Shown piece by piece: positions 6,651 to 7,300 of a stretch of 7,300 bases of DNA. A program made the position numbers and the translations under genes. The number at the start of each line of letters is the position of its first letter. Position 1 is the stretch's first letter. The notes beneath the pieces were generated by a model that saw nothing but the letters and a program-made list of their open reading frames with translations, did no database searches and was not told where the DNA came from. The DNA comes from Bacteriovoracaceae bacterium (GTDB lineage: Bacteria; Bdellovibrionota; UBA1018). The DNA lies in assembly GCA_947500275.1 (NCBI GenBank), contig CANMSW010000112.1, positions 1-7,300 of the forward strand. The letters run 5' to 3'.

Positions 6651-7298
6651 ATGGACCTTTGGCTGATCAGAACCCATCAGAATGAAATTGCAGGACCTTA
6701 CACGCGCGATCGACTTTTAGGGTTGATACGGGAAGGGGCCTTGGCTTTTCGCGATGAAGTGTGTCGCGCGAACGACGAGTGGTTCTCCTTAAATGAGCTA
6801 GAAGAAGTTCGGAAGCGACTCGGACCTGAAGTGCCGGAAATTCTCCGCACAGCGATTCGCGCTCGAGCACGCTCGGAGGGGGCCGGCGACGACTCGGACC
6901 TGACTGAAGACTTGACCGAGGAAGTTCTAGTTGCAGTCGATGAGGTCACGGAGCCCGGAGTTGAGTTCACTTCTCAGGCAAGTCCGCCTTCCCAGGCTTC
7001 ATCTCAGGGGGTAAACCCATGGTTTGGTGAGGGCACTCCCTCTGTGGGCGGACAGGGAGCTGAATCCACTCGAGTCGTCGGAAGGCATTCGCCCCAGGGA
7101 CCTGGCGCAGCGAGCCGCCCTTCCCCGACAGTATTGGGTCGCTCTGAATCTGGCCCCGGAGCTAGGACGCCTCCACGGGTCGAGGTGGCATCATCGAACC
7201 TACCAGAAAGCTCGTTATTTCGAGCATTGGGTTTGACGCTCGCTCTTTTGGCTTTAGTGACGATTTATTGGGTCTTCAGGATCTTACGGTCCGAATAG
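6651..7298 (+). CDS. GYF_2-like domain protein with C-terminal membrane anchor
   Basis: This 215-aa protein has no function I can name. Residues 3-58 resemble the bacterial GYF_2 fold: a leading WLIRTHQNEIAGPYTRDRLLGLI segment read as Trp, then Gly-Pro-Tyr, then a helix, followed by GALAFRDEVC and EWFSLNE. Such domains are thought to bind peptides or proteins. An acidic stretch (about 79-103) and a long Ser/Gly/Pro-rich, probably disordered linker (about 108-188, with a repeated SQAS) follow. A single hydrophobic segment at about 191-210 leaves only a few tail residues (ILRSE). There is no signal peptide, so the likely topology is a cytoplasmic N-terminal domain held at the inner membrane by a tail anchor. 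I chose the ATG at 6651, four bases after the mlaF-like stop, because of its GAAAGGG site; an in-frame TTG at 6633 would add six residues. It is probably the fourth gene of the operon. Only two bases follow its stop, so a terminator cannot be assessed. Confidence 0.8.
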   Translation: MDLWLIRTHQNEIAGPYTRDRLLGLIREGALAFRDEVCRANDEWFSLNELEEVRKRLGPEVPEILRTAIRARARSEGAGDDSDLTEDLTEEVLVAVDEVTEPGVEFTSQASPPSQASSQGVNPWFGEGTPSVGGQGAESTRVVGRHSPQGPGAASRPSPTVLGRSESGPGARTPPRVEVASSNLPESSLFRALGLTLALLALVTIYWVFRILRSE

Positions 7299-7300
7299 AC

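Overview
This 7.3 kb window is tightly packed bacterial chromosome carrying housekeeping and cell-envelope genes. There are no rRNA, tRNA, CRISPR or insertion-sequence signals. An MlaF-type lipid-transport ATPase points to a Gram-negative (diderm) host. A large two-membrane-segment sensor-like protein and a tail-anchored GYF_2-type protein would fit a Bdellovibrionota/deltaproteobacteria-like lineage, but this taxonomic guess is weak and rests on gene style only.

Layout: the left edge holds the 3' end of pyrE (orotate phosphoribosyltransferase) on the + strand. It runs tail to tail into nadB (L-aspartate oxidase, - strand), and the two stop codons share a TTAA at 437-440. A 144-bp divergent intergenic region follows (2111-2254). 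It contains a near-palindrome and, just before the next start codon, two small hairpins that each present a GGA motif in the loop, the second overlapping the Shine-Dalgarno sequence.

From 2255 to 7298 four + strand genes form a probable operon: an unrecognised 737-aa membrane protein (periplasmic domain, coiled coil, C-terminal GAF-like domain); alr (alanine racemase with an N-terminal extension); an mlaF-like ABC ATPase whose GTG start overlaps the alr stop; and a 215-aa protein with an N-terminal GYF_2-like domain, a disordered linker and a C-terminal membrane anchor. Gaps are 67 nt, a 4-nt overlap, and 4 nt.

The left part is cofactor and nucleotide biosynthesis (UMP, NAD). The right part looks envelope-centred: D-alanine for peptidoglycan, energy for phospholipid transport, and two membrane proteins of unknown role. 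The most interesting signals are the candidate CsrA-type dual-hairpin leader, the sensor-like protein with no recognisable output domain, the MlaF ATPase with no permease or substrate-binding partner in view, and a 9-base homopolymer inside nadB. None of these is proven by sequence reading alone.
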